NCBI GenBank assembly: GCA_037127315.1
Contig: JBBBDQ010000230.1
Span: forward strand, 708,501 to 772,500
Source of the DNA: Ascarosepion bandense
Lineage: Eukaryota > Mollusca > Cephalopoda > Sepiida > Sepiidae
Direction of reading: 5' to 3'
Length of the DNA stretch: 64,000 nucleotides
A model generated the notes under the pieces. The model was not told where the DNA came from and did not search any database. It worked only from the letters and a program-made list of their open reading frames with translations. The position numbers were made by a program, and so were the translations under genes. Of the stretch, positions 1 through 10,335 are shown in pieces (the first letter of the stretch is position 1; every line of letters starts with the position of its first letter).

Positions 1-29
1 GCGGTAAATTGAGAAACCTAAACTTATTT

Positions 30-42
30 ATAAATGAAACTT

Positions 43-73
<31 letters not shown>

Positions 74-332
74 CAGTGTGTGCGTGTATCCGTTACCTAT
101 AGACTCCGAAACGGCTGACCAGATTTTCATGTAAATTTACACAGTTGCACTATAAGCGCCTGCGAGTGTTCTTAGCTAGGTTTTGTGTCGAGGTACCTCC
201 GATAAATATCGAAAATTGATAATCGAAAAAATCGGGTTATAGAAGGAATGGTCCGATTTTTATCAAATTTGATACAAAACTATATTCAGAAATTTCAAGG
301 TTGCAGTTCTTACAATAGTGCAGAAAATCGAT

Positions 333-345
<13 letters not shown>
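30..345 (-). repeat. Dispersed repeat R1, copy 1 (inner part)
   Basis: This matches the complement of 14328-14645. Shared blocks include the segment around ccgaaacggct at 107-117, the cgataaatatcgaaaatt block near 200 and the gcagaaaatcgataa end at 320-334. It starts in a TG array (about 48-72), where copy 2 has CA, and ends in the TA array at 336-390. No coding potential is visible. The family is unnamed here; it resembles a short non-autonomous element. Confidence 0.7.

Positions 346-390
<45 letters not shown>
336..390. repeat. (TA)n microsatellite
   Basis: Pure alternating AT, about 55 bp, inside R1 copy 1. R1 copy 2 has a TA run at the equivalent place (about 14313-14328). Confidence 0.97.
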
Positions 391-394
<4 letters not shown>

Positions 395-735
395 GCAAGA
401 TGTTTGTGTGTGTGTCTGTTTATCTGTCTGTATGTCTGTATTTTATTCAACCCTTTTATTTTAGTTTTTGCTTCAGGTTTGGCTCTAAGTAGGTATAATT
501 GTAGTTCTTAGTATCAGCCATGATACCATTTACTCAGAGGACTTATTTTCCCTTCAAAATTCAGTTTACGTCGAAAAAAACTTATTTGATATCGATACAA
601 GGAAATCAAAATTTTACTTACATCCATTCATTTTTTCTTTCAGTCTACGGTTTCACTTTAACTGGAAACAACTATTGCTTTTTAGTCTTTCGTGCTAACG
701 TCCAAAGAGTCTGAACTCCAGGCCCATAAATTAGT
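391..735. other. Sequence between the two halves of R1 copy 1
   Basis: This stretch separates the two R1 blocks and is absent from copy 2. It starts with a TG/TCTG-rich run (about 400-440). The only open frame (520-714, 64 codons) has no recognisable motif. It may be an insertion or an extra part of a longer R1 form. Confidence 0.4.
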
Positions 736-784
736 TTGAAAGTTTTCATTACACCCGAGCAACGCCAGCCTATACTGCTAGTTA
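736..784 (-). repeat. R1 copy 1, 5' end block
   Basis: The complement reads as the R1 head found at 14271-14310, including the gttgctcgggtgtaatgaaa block and the ctagcagtata motif. It completes copy 1 across the TA array. Confidence 0.7.
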
Positions 785-932
785 ATGATAATAACATCTG
801 TCAAAGTTACAGCACATTTCTGATATCTTCCAATTATAATACGTGAAAGATTATCCGTAAGTATGAACTGATTTTATTAAAAATATGCAGACACAATGTT
901 TGCAATTTATTTAATCTGACATGTCTAAAAGA

Positions 933-1034
933 AAATCTGCTGCTTAAATAACAGAATTTACGTTACAAATATCCTGAACAGAAGCCTTTATTACAATCAC
1001 TGGAGTATATCGTCCTCATTAAATCTGCTGCTTA
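933..1034. repeat. 74-bp insertion flanked by a 14-bp direct repeat
   Basis: The 14-mer aaatctgctgctta occurs at 933-946 and again at 1021-1034. Between them, 952-1020 is an exact reverse complement of 2085-2153 over 69 bp. The layout is that of an inserted copy with a target-site duplication, the source or sibling sequence lying about 1.1 kb downstream in the opposite orientation. Confidence 0.85.
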
Positions 1035-1700
1035 GACATATATAAAGTGAGGAGAAAAATTGTCGATTGTGCCGCCATCAAATATTAACAAAATATTAAT
1101 CTGCGCCCCGGTTTACTCAATCTCACCATTTCTATTAAGATTAATACATTTCAAGCCAACATATACAACAAAACCTGTAAAAAATTAAAAAGAAAGCAGT
1201 TAATTTTCATACTTTCATCATCTAATAACATAACAATATATTTCACATGAAAAGATTGTCTTCGAGGATTAGAAATGATGTTTTAAAATGTTTAATATTT
1301 TTCAATTGAATGAATAACTAATTATGAGTGCTATTTTTATTTTTCAGTAAACCAACAACTTTTTGTTTATAGATACATTATTTTCAAATTTATTTTTTTG
1401 CCTTAACAAAATTTGTCGGTGGTCGTTGACTAAAAGAAAATACAGTTTTCCTCATGTCTTTTTTAAAATCATACTATTCTTCTCTTGTGATTATATCTGA
1501 AAATAGTTACACACATCCACATCCATACCTCATACACACTCATATATATATATATATATGTTACATCAGTAAAAATAGCACACAACAAAACATCATCAAT
1601 ATATTTTACTGCAATCAGCTGCACAATAATTATAAGCAGTACGAATTCACTATACAAAGAATTATTAAACAGGATATTTCTACTTGTCTATATTTCTGAG
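1035..1700. other. AT-rich stretch, no feature
   Basis: I see nothing coding. Short frames on both strands at 1454-1699 come from a small TA run near 1543-1559. Confidence 0.6.
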
Positions 1701-1865
1701 ATGCGGTAGTATTTACAGTATTTACATTATTAGAACTATTGCTCTCATCTTTTTTGTCATTTGTACGACGTTTCGGTCTTTGTACGTCCGGCCTTCTTCA
1801 GACGCTAGGAATTTTGAACCGCACCCTTTATTACAATCACTGGGATATATCACCCTCATTCCTTG
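1700..1865 (-). repeat. Dispersed repeat R4, copy 1 (Penelope-terminus-like)
   Basis: Shares about 130 bp with 24445-24600, including the gacgtttcggtc-type core and the cttcttcag motif. The complement contains CTGAAGA (1797-1803) and GAAAC (1773-1777), a layout seen near the ends of some Penelope-like elements. That family link is tentative. Confidence 0.45.
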
Positions 1866-2153
1866 TGTAAAACCCCGATTGGAAGTCATGAGTTATCTCC
1901 TTCTAAAAACTCAGTTGTTTTCGTCCTTAATGATACATGACCCAGTAGATATAGACGTTGGTTAGTTCCTGTGACTTGACGCAAAGGGTTGTGAGTTCAA
2001 TACCAGTCTACAGCAGTAGTGAACAAGTTACTTGTCGGGGTGGAGGGAGATAACTCATGAGTTCCAAGCGAGGTATACGCAAGGAATGAGGACGATATAC
2101 TCCAGTGATTGTAATAAAGGCTTCTGTTCAGGATATTTGTAACGTAAATTCTG
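1827..2153. repeat. Inverted repeat around a tRNA-like segment
   Basis: 1827-1903 is complementary, with several mismatches, to about 2050-2121. The loop holds a tRNA-like segment (about 1953-2015) with ggttagttcctg as a possible A box and ggttgtgagttcaata as a possible B box. The arms could come from two oppositely oriented copies of one short element. Confidence 0.6.
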
Positions 2154-2267
2154 AAAAACATGCAAAATTCATAATATTTTACAGAAATTGAAGACCCAAA
2201 ACTTTCTTCTCACTAATCAAAGTAACTCGATCTATTCTAAACTAGCGATGACCAATATAATGTATGA

Positions 2268-2881
2268 AATAATTGCACCTGTTGCTCTCCTTGGGCTTCT
2301 TGACAAAATACAAAGGAGGATCTGTAACGTGGTTGATACTGACTTGGCAGACCGGCTGCAACCACTCTCTCACCGGCGTGATGTGGCTTCCTTGTGCCTC
2401 TTCTACAAGTACTTTCATGGCTTCTGCTCCGATGAACTTAGATCACTGGTACCGCCTAAGCACGAATTTGCACGAGATACTAGATTAGCAACTAGGTCCC
2501 ACCCTTTTACAGTTAAACATATAACATGTAACCGTAAATTCTACTCCAACAGCTTCTTTTCTCGTGCTTCCTGCATGTGGAACTCCCTTCCACAATCTCC
2601 AGGTGTTTAAATGTAGGGTCAATAGACACCTCTTATCACCCTAACTCCCCATTATTCTCAAAACACTCTCAGCTACCCAAACCTCATTCTCGGTATCCTT
2701 ACCCGCCCATCACCCACCCTCTGACATTTCCTATACATAACCATTCTCGGTATCCCTACCCGCCTATCACCCACCCTCTGACATTTCCTATATTTAATCA
2801 TCCTTTCTCCACTCTATGTAGCCCCCTGCGCAGTCGTGGCAGTGACATGCCTTGCTCGGGGTGAAACGCTTATAAAAAAAA
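2268..2881 (+). mobile_element. LINE J fragment, 3' end
   Basis: This is the C-terminal tail of a Jockey/CR1-like ORF2 plus 3' UTR. Translation shows LGLLDKIQRRICNVVDTDLA, then LSHRRDVASLCLFYKYFHGF and CSDELRSLVPP, the usual conserved tail after the RT of this LINE group. The frame shifts just before the end (WNSLP at about 2578). The 3' UTR holds a 57-bp tandem duplication (2685-2798) and ends in a short A-run after ggggtgaaacgctt. The RT catalytic domain is missing, so this is a 5'-truncated dead copy. Confidence 0.85.
2685..2798. repeat. 57-bp tandem duplication in LINE 3' UTR
   Basis: Two near-identical 57-bp units start at 2685 and 2742. Because 57 is divisible by 3, a shadow frame shows a 19-residue peptide repeat. 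Confidence 0.9.
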
Positions 2882-3690
2882 TTTATAACGCCCAGTAGAA
2901 GATTGTTTCTTGTCGCGAATCAATAACTTCTATTGGACACACTACCATCTTCTTTGGTAGACGGTTTCCATGTCACTTATCAAGCAAAAGTGCAATAAAA
3001 AAAACATTTGGTAACCAATGATTTAAAAGAAATTTTAAAAACAATTCTGGTAGAAAATACAAGAATTCTATATAAATCACAATATCAAAAGTTTCTCGCT
3101 ATTAGAGCTGCACTATATATCAAATATTTCTTTCCTACCTTCAACCTTACATTATTTGATATTGAGAAATAAATTATTGATGTTTTTTTTAAAAAATAAC
3201 AAAGTTGCTCGCGCAATTTTCTGTCGTGCGTGGCATATGAATGGAATGAACGCTCCGTTTAAAAAATTACTTCTTTACAGTCAAAACACAAGAAAATTAA
3301 AGGCAGAAGAGTCATAAACACCCTCGAAAATGGCTATAGATGTGGTCAAAAGTGCTTGGGGCGATTAAAGTTATGAACATTTTTGTATTCCTTATCTCGA
3401 CAAAAAACAAAAAATACTAGAATAGAAAAAAATGAAAAAAAAAATTAATTAAATCATTATCGGCCATAAAAAGAAAAGTTGCTTCTCAAGAATAGACATA
3501 TTTCATTAGCAACGCTTGAATTTAGCTTTATCTTTTTTTCTTGCATTCGTAAAAATATGTTCATTTCAAAGTGTCTAAAAACAGTTCAAATATATCCTAG
3601 CGATTTTGGCAATTCTATAAGCCTTATCAAGTATGATTTTTTTTTAAATTTTTAACAGAATTTTATATATGGACATTTTATAAATAATTA
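2882..3690. other. AT-rich stretch, no feature
   Basis: No open frame, RNA motif or match to other repeats in the window was recognised. Confidence 0.5.
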
Positions 3691-4200
3691 ACTGATATTT
3701 ATTTATAAATCCAAAAGATTCCATTACCCAAACGTTAATATCTATATACCCATATTTTAATATACGATTCAATAATTTATTAAATGGTATATTTATTTAT
3801 TTTCGACTATCGCCCGGAAAATTTGAGAAGTCTAATTTAAAAATTATGCCTTCCCTGGTATGGGAAACCATCGTTAGATCGACAGTTCTCTCAGTCACGA
3901 ATTACGTCGATGATCAACCAAAGTTGTATCGTGTGTTTACACGCTAATCTATCGTATCCTAACGTAAACAAAGCAATTTCTAAAGAATTTATATATTCCA
4001 ACGTTTTGTATCTAACAGATTTTATTGCTCGAACTTTATTTTTAGAGGATACCGATGTTTGAATAAATTTTCCGTTTATTTATTAAAGAGCATATTTATA
4101 TATATATATTTTATCTGTCCGCATGAATATTCGAGAAACTTTATTATAAAAAAATAAGCGCATTCCGGCAGGATTCGAACTTCTCAAACTACTAAATAAA
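3690..4200 (-). repeat. R2 repeat family with tRNA-like head (decayed copy)
   Basis: The complement of 4160-4180 reads as a tRNA B box (gttcgaatcctgccgg). The same motif occurs at 10255-10275 (minus) and 12725-12740 (plus). Flanking AT-rich text with tatttatttattttcgac and gagaaactttatta resembles 10030-10230. Borders are approximate. Confidence 0.5.
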
Positions 4201-5374
4201 GAATCCATCATTTTTTTACCAGCTGATTTGCTTAACTTTGGATATGAATCTTAGAAGACATGTATATTTTGAGTATCTAGGAAAGATTTAAGTTTAAAGG
4301 CACTATTAAGCATTCCTTGCTGTTGGACGCTATTCGTCTTTAAGAGGTCTAAAGCACGTTTAACCTAACAATGGTTCCCCTGCTCAGTGGAACGGATTTT
4401 CCTTCCGGAAATCGAAGACAAAACACATGGAAAAAGTTGTGGTCGTAGGCGCGGTCACCACTGTGGTCGTAGGGACGGTCAACGAAGACTGGTACAAAGC
4501 CAATTTACAAACATAGCCGACAATCCCCACTACTTAGGTTTTATCAGAATTATCAGATGGTATGGATTTGTGAAAGAATAAAGAGGTGAGTGAGAAAGAT
4601 ATAGAAACCACATCATAAACAGGGAACAAAGGATGAGCCTCTTAACCTGTTCAATAGGCGTGGCTGGAGTGTGAACCGGGCGATAGATAGATCTATCTAC
4701 TTCAATTGAAAAAAAAAAACAAAGTGAGAAGATTGGAAAAGAGAAAGCCGGAAACCGCATCCTAAACAGGGAACAAGTGATGAGCCTCTTAACCACTTAA
4801 TTTAATTCACTTCCGGATGTGATTCTGGACTTTACATTGGACGACGAAAAAACTTCGCTTCGGCTTGCAAAAAGGTCTGGAAAAAATGTTTCTGATAAAT
4901 GAAGATTATTTGAATTTTGTTTTTAGATGTTTTTTAGATTTCTATTAGCCAACAAATACTTAGCATCAAAGTGTGAAATTTCACGAGTTTTGTTTTGGGG
5001 TCGCTTTTGCGTTTGCGCTGAGTAAAGTTTGTAAACTCGAGTCTTTTTTAATTTATAACAAAATCAATGAGTCAGTGCTTAGCATTTGAATTTTAAATTT
5101 AGATCTTGTTTTGTTCACCAACAAAATAACACCAACTTTATAATTTAAAGAACTCACGTTTGAATATTGAATTCCTTGCAATAAAAAAAGACTTTACTAT
5201 TGACTAATAAATATTTATTTGTTTTATTACAAATTTTCTGTTTAGTGTTTTTTACGTTCTTAAATTTCTGGTTGTATAGTCACGAGTAACCACATTCTGA
5301 AAAATACACTCACTAATCCCGGAACTCATCGGAGTCGTAGGGGCACTAGATGTACTACAGTCGCAGCGGTTAGT
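4200..5374. other. AT-rich stretch with one local duplication
   Basis: Apart from the direct repeat listed at 4592-4793, nothing was recognised. Short frames at 4387-4581 and 4530-4796 show no known motif. Confidence 0.5.
4592..4793. repeat. Imperfect direct duplication, offset about 150 bp
   Basis: 4592-4641 and 4745-4793 share a roughly 49-bp block (cctaaacagggaacaa and gatgagcctcttaacc, with substitutions). Both are preceded by a gtgagaaag-like flank. Confidence 0.8.
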
Positions 5375-5623
5375 TAGTTATGTGCCAAACGTGATACAAG
5401 CTTTGTTCGATCATGTCTCGGAAGAGACATGACTGATTAGGCAGTAGTTTGCTTTTGTATTCTGTGGTATTATTTAACTCATAACTAGAGGGAAGAGACA
5501 GATTAATATCTTTCCCAAGGATATTTGTTCGTAAATGAATGCAAGGAATTCAACTGGGATTCGAACTCAACTTTAAGATTTGGCCTTCCGTGTCGATATC
5601 CATTGCACCAAAACGCACATCCG
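5375..5623 (-). mobile_element. SINE-A copy
   Basis: A tRNA-derived SINE in minus orientation. Read on the complement, the head has ggtgcaatggatatcga (A-box region) and a gaattccagttgaattcctt region (B-box-like). The body includes the ggtattaatctgtctctt block and ataattgagttaaat, and the tail is gcacttaac-like. Compared with other copies, part of the middle (accagtctaccgcagaaag) is lost. Confidence 0.85.
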
Positions 5624-5660
5624 GTATGGATACGCGTTTTGTCGCAGTGCATATCGGATA
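5624..5660 (+). mobile_element. SINE-A head, inverted against the previous copy
   Basis: After ccgg the sequence reads as a plus-strand SINE head (ggatacgcgttttgtcgcag, then tgcatatcgg). This makes a head-to-head palindrome with 5588-5623. Only the head is present. Confidence 0.65.
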
Positions 5661-6790
5661 ATGGATAAGCCGCGGTGGAAATGGTGTGAACTTCTAAATT
5701 TCATGAAGACTCGACATGTACCTGATGTAGGTGGGAGGACACAACAACAAAGATATTGTGATAACAACAACAAAGACATGGAGAAAAGTCCGCATATAAG
5801 TAATGATAACCCAACATCTCAAAACTCCAGACATATATTTAGGCTTTTGTAAAAGATTTGCATAAAAAACAAAAAACAAAATATATAACACAAAACAAGA
5901 AAGATTGGACGAGATAAGGAAAAGCATGGAGATATTGAGTTAAAAACTGACTCAAGTATTAATTACTATTTATATTTGTTACTTGCATTTTGGTTTCTTT
6001 AACTTTATTTGCCGACTCTTCATCAATGTTGATTTGTATCGTTTTTTTCTTGTTTCTTTTTTCTCAAGACCAACAACCGGCTAAATCTGATATTTTTTCG
6101 CCTCAATCACCGCCATTTCAATACGATGATCAATGACAGACAATTGTCACGAGACGACAAAGTCATTACGAAGAAAAAAAAAGAAATAAAATAAAATATA
6201 TATTAAGAAATAAGAAACGAATGTCGTCTGCTTCTATTTATATAAAACTATGTTTAATGCTTCAGCTTTAGAAAACATTTATTGTAAATGTAGGAAATGT
6301 TTTTAGACATTTCCATAATTCATTCATTAAATTTCTCTATAGCAATTATTCTGTATTCATTAGCTGTCGTTTAATATTCAAGTCTTCGAATGTTTTAAAA
6401 TGGAATATATTAAAGTTCTGTGTGAATGCGCAGAGCATAAAAAATTATGCTAAAGAATAAGGAACTTTAATCTGAACTTCATTAGTCTAACTTACGTTTC
6501 CTCACAATATTCTCTTCGCATAAGATATCTGTGATTGTTTAAAACAGGAATAAGTAAGAAAGAATTTTAAATTATTAATATCATCCTGGGTTTGACGATT
6601 GACTACATCGGCCAGCAAGGCCTTTGATTGGGAGATTAAAAACTTTGAGGAGCGTGGAACCACTTATTAATTGCTGTTGTTCCCATGTTCACCCTGCTCA
6701 GGGGTAGGTAACATCTGTTAGATTCCCTGTTGTGGGTTAATAGTGAACGTCAAAATGAAATCAAAACACTAGATGAGTATGAAAACACAT
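5660..6790. other. AT-rich stretch, no feature
   Basis: Frames at 5580-5852 and 5694-5927 have no recognisable motif. No RNA gene or repeat match was found. Confidence 0.5.
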
Positions 6791-6791
6791 C

Positions 6792-7053
6792 TCATATTAA
6801 AATTGCAAGCAATATATTATTGTAAATAAGATTATACAAGCCATCCGATTTTTATAATAAAATTATCAACAATATATTTTTTACCAAAATTAGAAACAAT
6901 TCATTTTATAGTAGAATTATCAACAGTACATCTCATACCAAAATTATAAACAATTTCATCGTATAATCACCAGCAATTTATTTTATACTAAAATTCAAAG
7001 CAATACATTTTATAGTATAATTAACAAGAATACATTTTACAATGGAATCAAAG
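6792..7053. repeat. Degenerate 27-bp minisatellite
   Basis: About nine diverged units near atagtaaaattatcaacaat plus acatttt follow one another. Two unit types, with atagta or atacca at the start, partly alternate, which hints at a 54-bp higher order. One unit has lost 4 bp. Confidence 0.8.
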
Positions 7054-7587
7054 ATATAGCGTACATCGTCAAAAATTGCTATGATTAAATAACATTTCCT
7101 GTAAGGAGGAAGAAATTCTAACTCCTCGTTTGATTTTGTAAGATTATTTTGTAAAGGATATATAGGAACATGCAGCTATGTAAGACAATTTAATCATAAA
7201 ATAGTGCTATTCTTTTGAAATCATTATAAAGTTTAAATTTTAATATTTAGATTTTGATATTAAATCATCCATACGGGTTGATATGCCGCTAAAGAAAATC
7301 AACTAACGAACCAACTAAATTATAAATTAATATCCAGCAGACATATTCATGAAACATATTAAAAATCTATAATATTTGCATGTCACATAACTTAATTTTA
7401 TGCATTTAGCATCCAGAATGCTTCATACGATATACAATTGTTTGTACACATTTAACTTAACCTTAAGATTTCAAAAATTAAACAAAACTGCTATGATGAG
7501 ATTTTATCGTTCGTATCTGGACTTCATGAATGTAACATGCAAAACTAGATTAACGACTAGGTCTCATAATTGCATTGTTTAACAGGA
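7054..7587. other. AT-rich stretch, no feature
   Basis: A short frame at 7400-7582 has no known motif. Confidence 0.5.
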
Positions 7588-7881
7588 TATGCACGGCGGT
7601 GCAGTAGATATCGACTCGAAAGGCGAAATCGGAGAGCCGAGATCGAATTCCAGTTGAATTCGTTGCTTTTAATTACGCGCAAATACCCTTGGGAAGGGTA
7701 TTAATCTGTCTGTTCTCTCCAGCTATGGGTCAAATAACAGGACAGATTGGGATCTATAACCTTGGTTAGCAACCAGTCTACCCCATAAATAATAGCAAAC
7801 TACTGCGGGAAAATCTTCAGTCATTGTCCATTCGAGACATGATCGCCCAAGTGTGTATCATGTATGGCATTTAAGTGACTG
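7588..7881 (+). mobile_element. SINE-A copy
   Basis: Near full length. The head atgcacggcggtgcagtag is followed by gccgagatcgaattcca, the caaatacccttgggaagg block, ttaatctgtctg, ataacaggacag, the accagtctacccc block and gagacatgatcgccc, and it ends near gtatggcatttaagtgactg. The head is mutated relative to ggatgtgcgttgtggtgcag. Confidence 0.9.
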
Positions 7882-7924
7882 AATAGTTTATTCCCCCTTC
7901 TCACTTCACCTCGTGCGCATGGTT

Positions 7925-8355
7925 CTACATAAGAGAAGAGTAAAATGTTAAAAGGGATGAGAGCAAAGAGAAAGGGGAACCGGTTACAGGGTGTGAAATG
8001 GCCAGAGATAGATGGGAATACTGGTGTAAAGAGAGTTGCGAGAGTAGAATGAAAATGGAAAACAAGATACAGGAGGTGGTATAGAAAGGATAATAAAATG
8101 ATAAGAGTCAATAGGATAGAGATGGCAACTGACATTGCATTTAAACTCTTCGCGATCGCAACTATCAGAGCAGCGAGTATACGGGGCGGGGTCCACAGGC
8201 GGGAAGTGAGAGAAAAGATGCTGCATTTGGTTGTTTTAACTGTAAAACGGTGAGAAATTGTAGCTAGTCTTGATGCTCGAGTAAATTTTTGTACAAGGGG
8301 TACCAGTGAGCTAAGCTCGTCGGTGCAGAAGATATGAAAATATTTCTACAAAAGA
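7925..8355 (-). mobile_element. LINE J fragment, 3' part
   Basis: The complement carries the J tail: a decayed FYKYF and SDELS region (about 8290-8350), the HPFTVK region near 8250 and the KCNVSCHL-like stop-proximal end near 8125, then 3' UTR. It meets the oppositely oriented J fragment at 8356 with no spacer. Confidence 0.8.
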
Positions 8356-9245
8356 CGAAGAGAAGCTGCTATTATTTAACCACCATAGACAATCGCTTCT
8401 ACGCACCCACATCAGAAAGGATCAGGCTAGTCTCCCTGAAATCACAACACTGCGCCTTCTAGGTCTAATTCTATCAGCCGACCTATGATGGAGTGACTAC
8501 ATTGAATGACTACATTGAATCCATAGCTCAATCAGCTGCTCAGAAGGTTGGTTCCCTTGGTAGGGTTAGGAAGTTTTTCTCGTTTAAATCCGTCTTGCAC
8601 ATATATAAATCTACCATCCTTCCGTGCATTGAATACTGCTCTCACATCTGGTCATGTACCCCTGCTATTCATCTAGGGCTTCTTGATAAAATGCAACGAA
8701 GAATCTGTAATGTAACTGATCCCGACTTGGTAGTTCAACTCCAGTCACTTTCTCACCGACCAAATGTGACTTCCCTCTGTCTCTTCTACAAATAACTTCG
8801 CGAATTCTGCTCCGATGAACCGACTGCATGAATTTAGTCGAACTACTAGACTAGATGCTAGGCCCCAGAAATTTACACTGAAACCAATCAAATGTAACCG
8901 CAACTTCTAGACTAGTATCTTCTTTACTGACACTCCCCACTGTGGAATTCTCTTGCGTATTCTTGCTTTGCTGACAGCTACAATCTCCAAGAATTTAAAG
9001 GCAAAGTCAACTGCCATCTCTTATCTTCTTAACTCAGATCTTTTCCTTGACAACCCTTGTATCATGTTCTTCCTTTCCATTTCACTCTCATGCAGCCCTT
9101 TTCATAATTGAATACTTATCCGTTTCTTACTTTTTTTCTGACTCCCCTGTAACTTATTCTTCTTCTCTTCACTCACCTCACCTGTAACCCCCTGCACACG
9201 AGTGGCAGTTTTACCTTGATTGGGGTGAATTGATTAAAAAAAAAA
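8356..9245 (+). mobile_element. LINE J fragment, C-terminal ORF2 and 3' UTR
   Basis: Translation gives a decayed KLLLFNHHRQ start, then DYIESIAQSAAQKVGSLGR, SVLHIYKSTILPCIEYC, GLLDKMQRRICNVTDPDL and LSHRPNVTSLCLFYK (8493-8795), followed by frame breaks and a 3' UTR ending in an A-run at 9233-9245. The RT catalytic motif lies upstream and is absent. Confidence 0.88.
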
Positions 9246-9615
9246 TCATAACGTGAGTGAGAATGTGGCTGGGGTCGAGCTGCAAGGTCAGGATCGATTA
9301 CATCGCAGATTCTCCTCTGGGTCTTCTCAAGGACCCTAAGATAAATAGTAGGGACGCCAGATCAGATATGACAACAGATTTCAACGCATTGGCAGAGGGT
9401 TGATTTGTAAAATTTTGCAGAATTCTCTTCTATTCCGGTTTCTTTCTTTCCTGTCAAGTAAGATATTTAAAAATGGAGGTGCAATGTCAATAGTTCTTTT
9501 CTTTTTTAAAATTCTGTCTCCTCTTTTGTTTCCTTGAATCCTGTTTTTATACTGTGCCATTTTGTTTTCTTCACTTTCAGTAACCTCTTGATCATCGGCG
9601 CAATCTAGCTGAGAG
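9246..9615. other. Possible J-like debris, otherwise none
   Basis: 9270-9330 (gtcgagctgcaagg, tcgattacatcgcagattc and ctcctctgggtcttctcaag) reads on the complement like the J stretch QRRICDVIDP. It is a short minus-strand J remnant. The rest is unassigned. Confidence 0.45.
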
Positions 9616-9682
9616 GTCAAAGCAGGTGAGGTCTAAACACGGTTGCCCCAGGGGAACGCACGTTCAAATTCTGCCGGCGAGC
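9616..9682 (+). repeat. tRNA-like segment (R2-type head)
   Basis: gcaggtgaggtctaaacacg resembles a tRNA-Leu-type A box and acgttcaaattctgccggcg a B box, with spacing like a long-variable-arm tRNA. It is decayed and followed directly by a SINE-A tail, so I read it as SINE debris rather than a tRNA gene. Confidence 0.5.
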
Positions 9683-9688
9683 ACATTT

Positions 9689-9997
9689 GTCAGTCAGTCA
9701 AGTTCTATACGTGATACACGCTTGGGCGATCATGTCTCTTTCGAGACATGACTGACTGGGCAGAATATTATCCCACAGTAGGTTGCTATTACTTACTGCG
9801 GTGGACTGCTTGCAAGCCAAGGCTATAGAACTCAATTTGTTCTGTTATTTAACCCATAACTGAAGGAAAGGGACGGATTAATACATTTCCCAAGGGTATT
9901 TGCGCGTAAGGGAATGCAAGGAATTCAACTGGTATTCGAAATCGACTCCCGGATTTCTCATTTTGAGTTGATATCTGCTGCACCACAACGCACATCC
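9689..9997 (-). mobile_element. SINE-A copy, near full length
   Basis: Starts with the tail gtcagtcagtcaag and runs through cgatcatgtctctttcgag, the gggcagaatattatcccac block and ttaacccataactg to the head complement (caccacaacgcacatcc at 9981-9997). About 309 bp. Confidence 0.95.
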
Positions 9998-10019
9998 ATA
10001 CATATGTACTTCTCTAATA

Positions 10020-10335
10020 TTTATCGAATATTCAGGCCCGTAGACGAAAATAAATATACTGTCTAATAATCAAATAAAGCGTCTATTCAAATACGGGTAT
10101 CCACTTAAAAATAACGTTTAGATAATAAAAATCTGCATGAGTAATAAATAACAAAATTTCTTTCCTTACATAAGCACATGAAAATTATAATTTAAGTTCG
10201 TCTACCGGCCTGGATATTGGAGAAAACTTATTAAAGAAAAACGATATGCTTTTTTCCGGCAAGATTCGAACCTGTGCAATATTGTTTAATAAATAAACGG
10301 AGCATCTACTCAAATAGAGTATCCACTAAAATAGC
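10020..10335 (-). repeat. R2 repeat family copy
   Basis: Contains the shared blocks aggcccgtagacgaaaataa, aaatacgggtatccactta and, at 10250-10275, the complement of a tRNA B box (ggttcgaatcttgccgg). A second block at 10300-10325 repeats actcaaatagagtatccac. Confidence 0.6.

Noticed and set aside
7821..8226. Minus-strand frames ending in SINE-A and J sequence
   Set aside because: Only partly LINE J tail (KCNVSCHLYPIDS). The long frame is not a separate gene.
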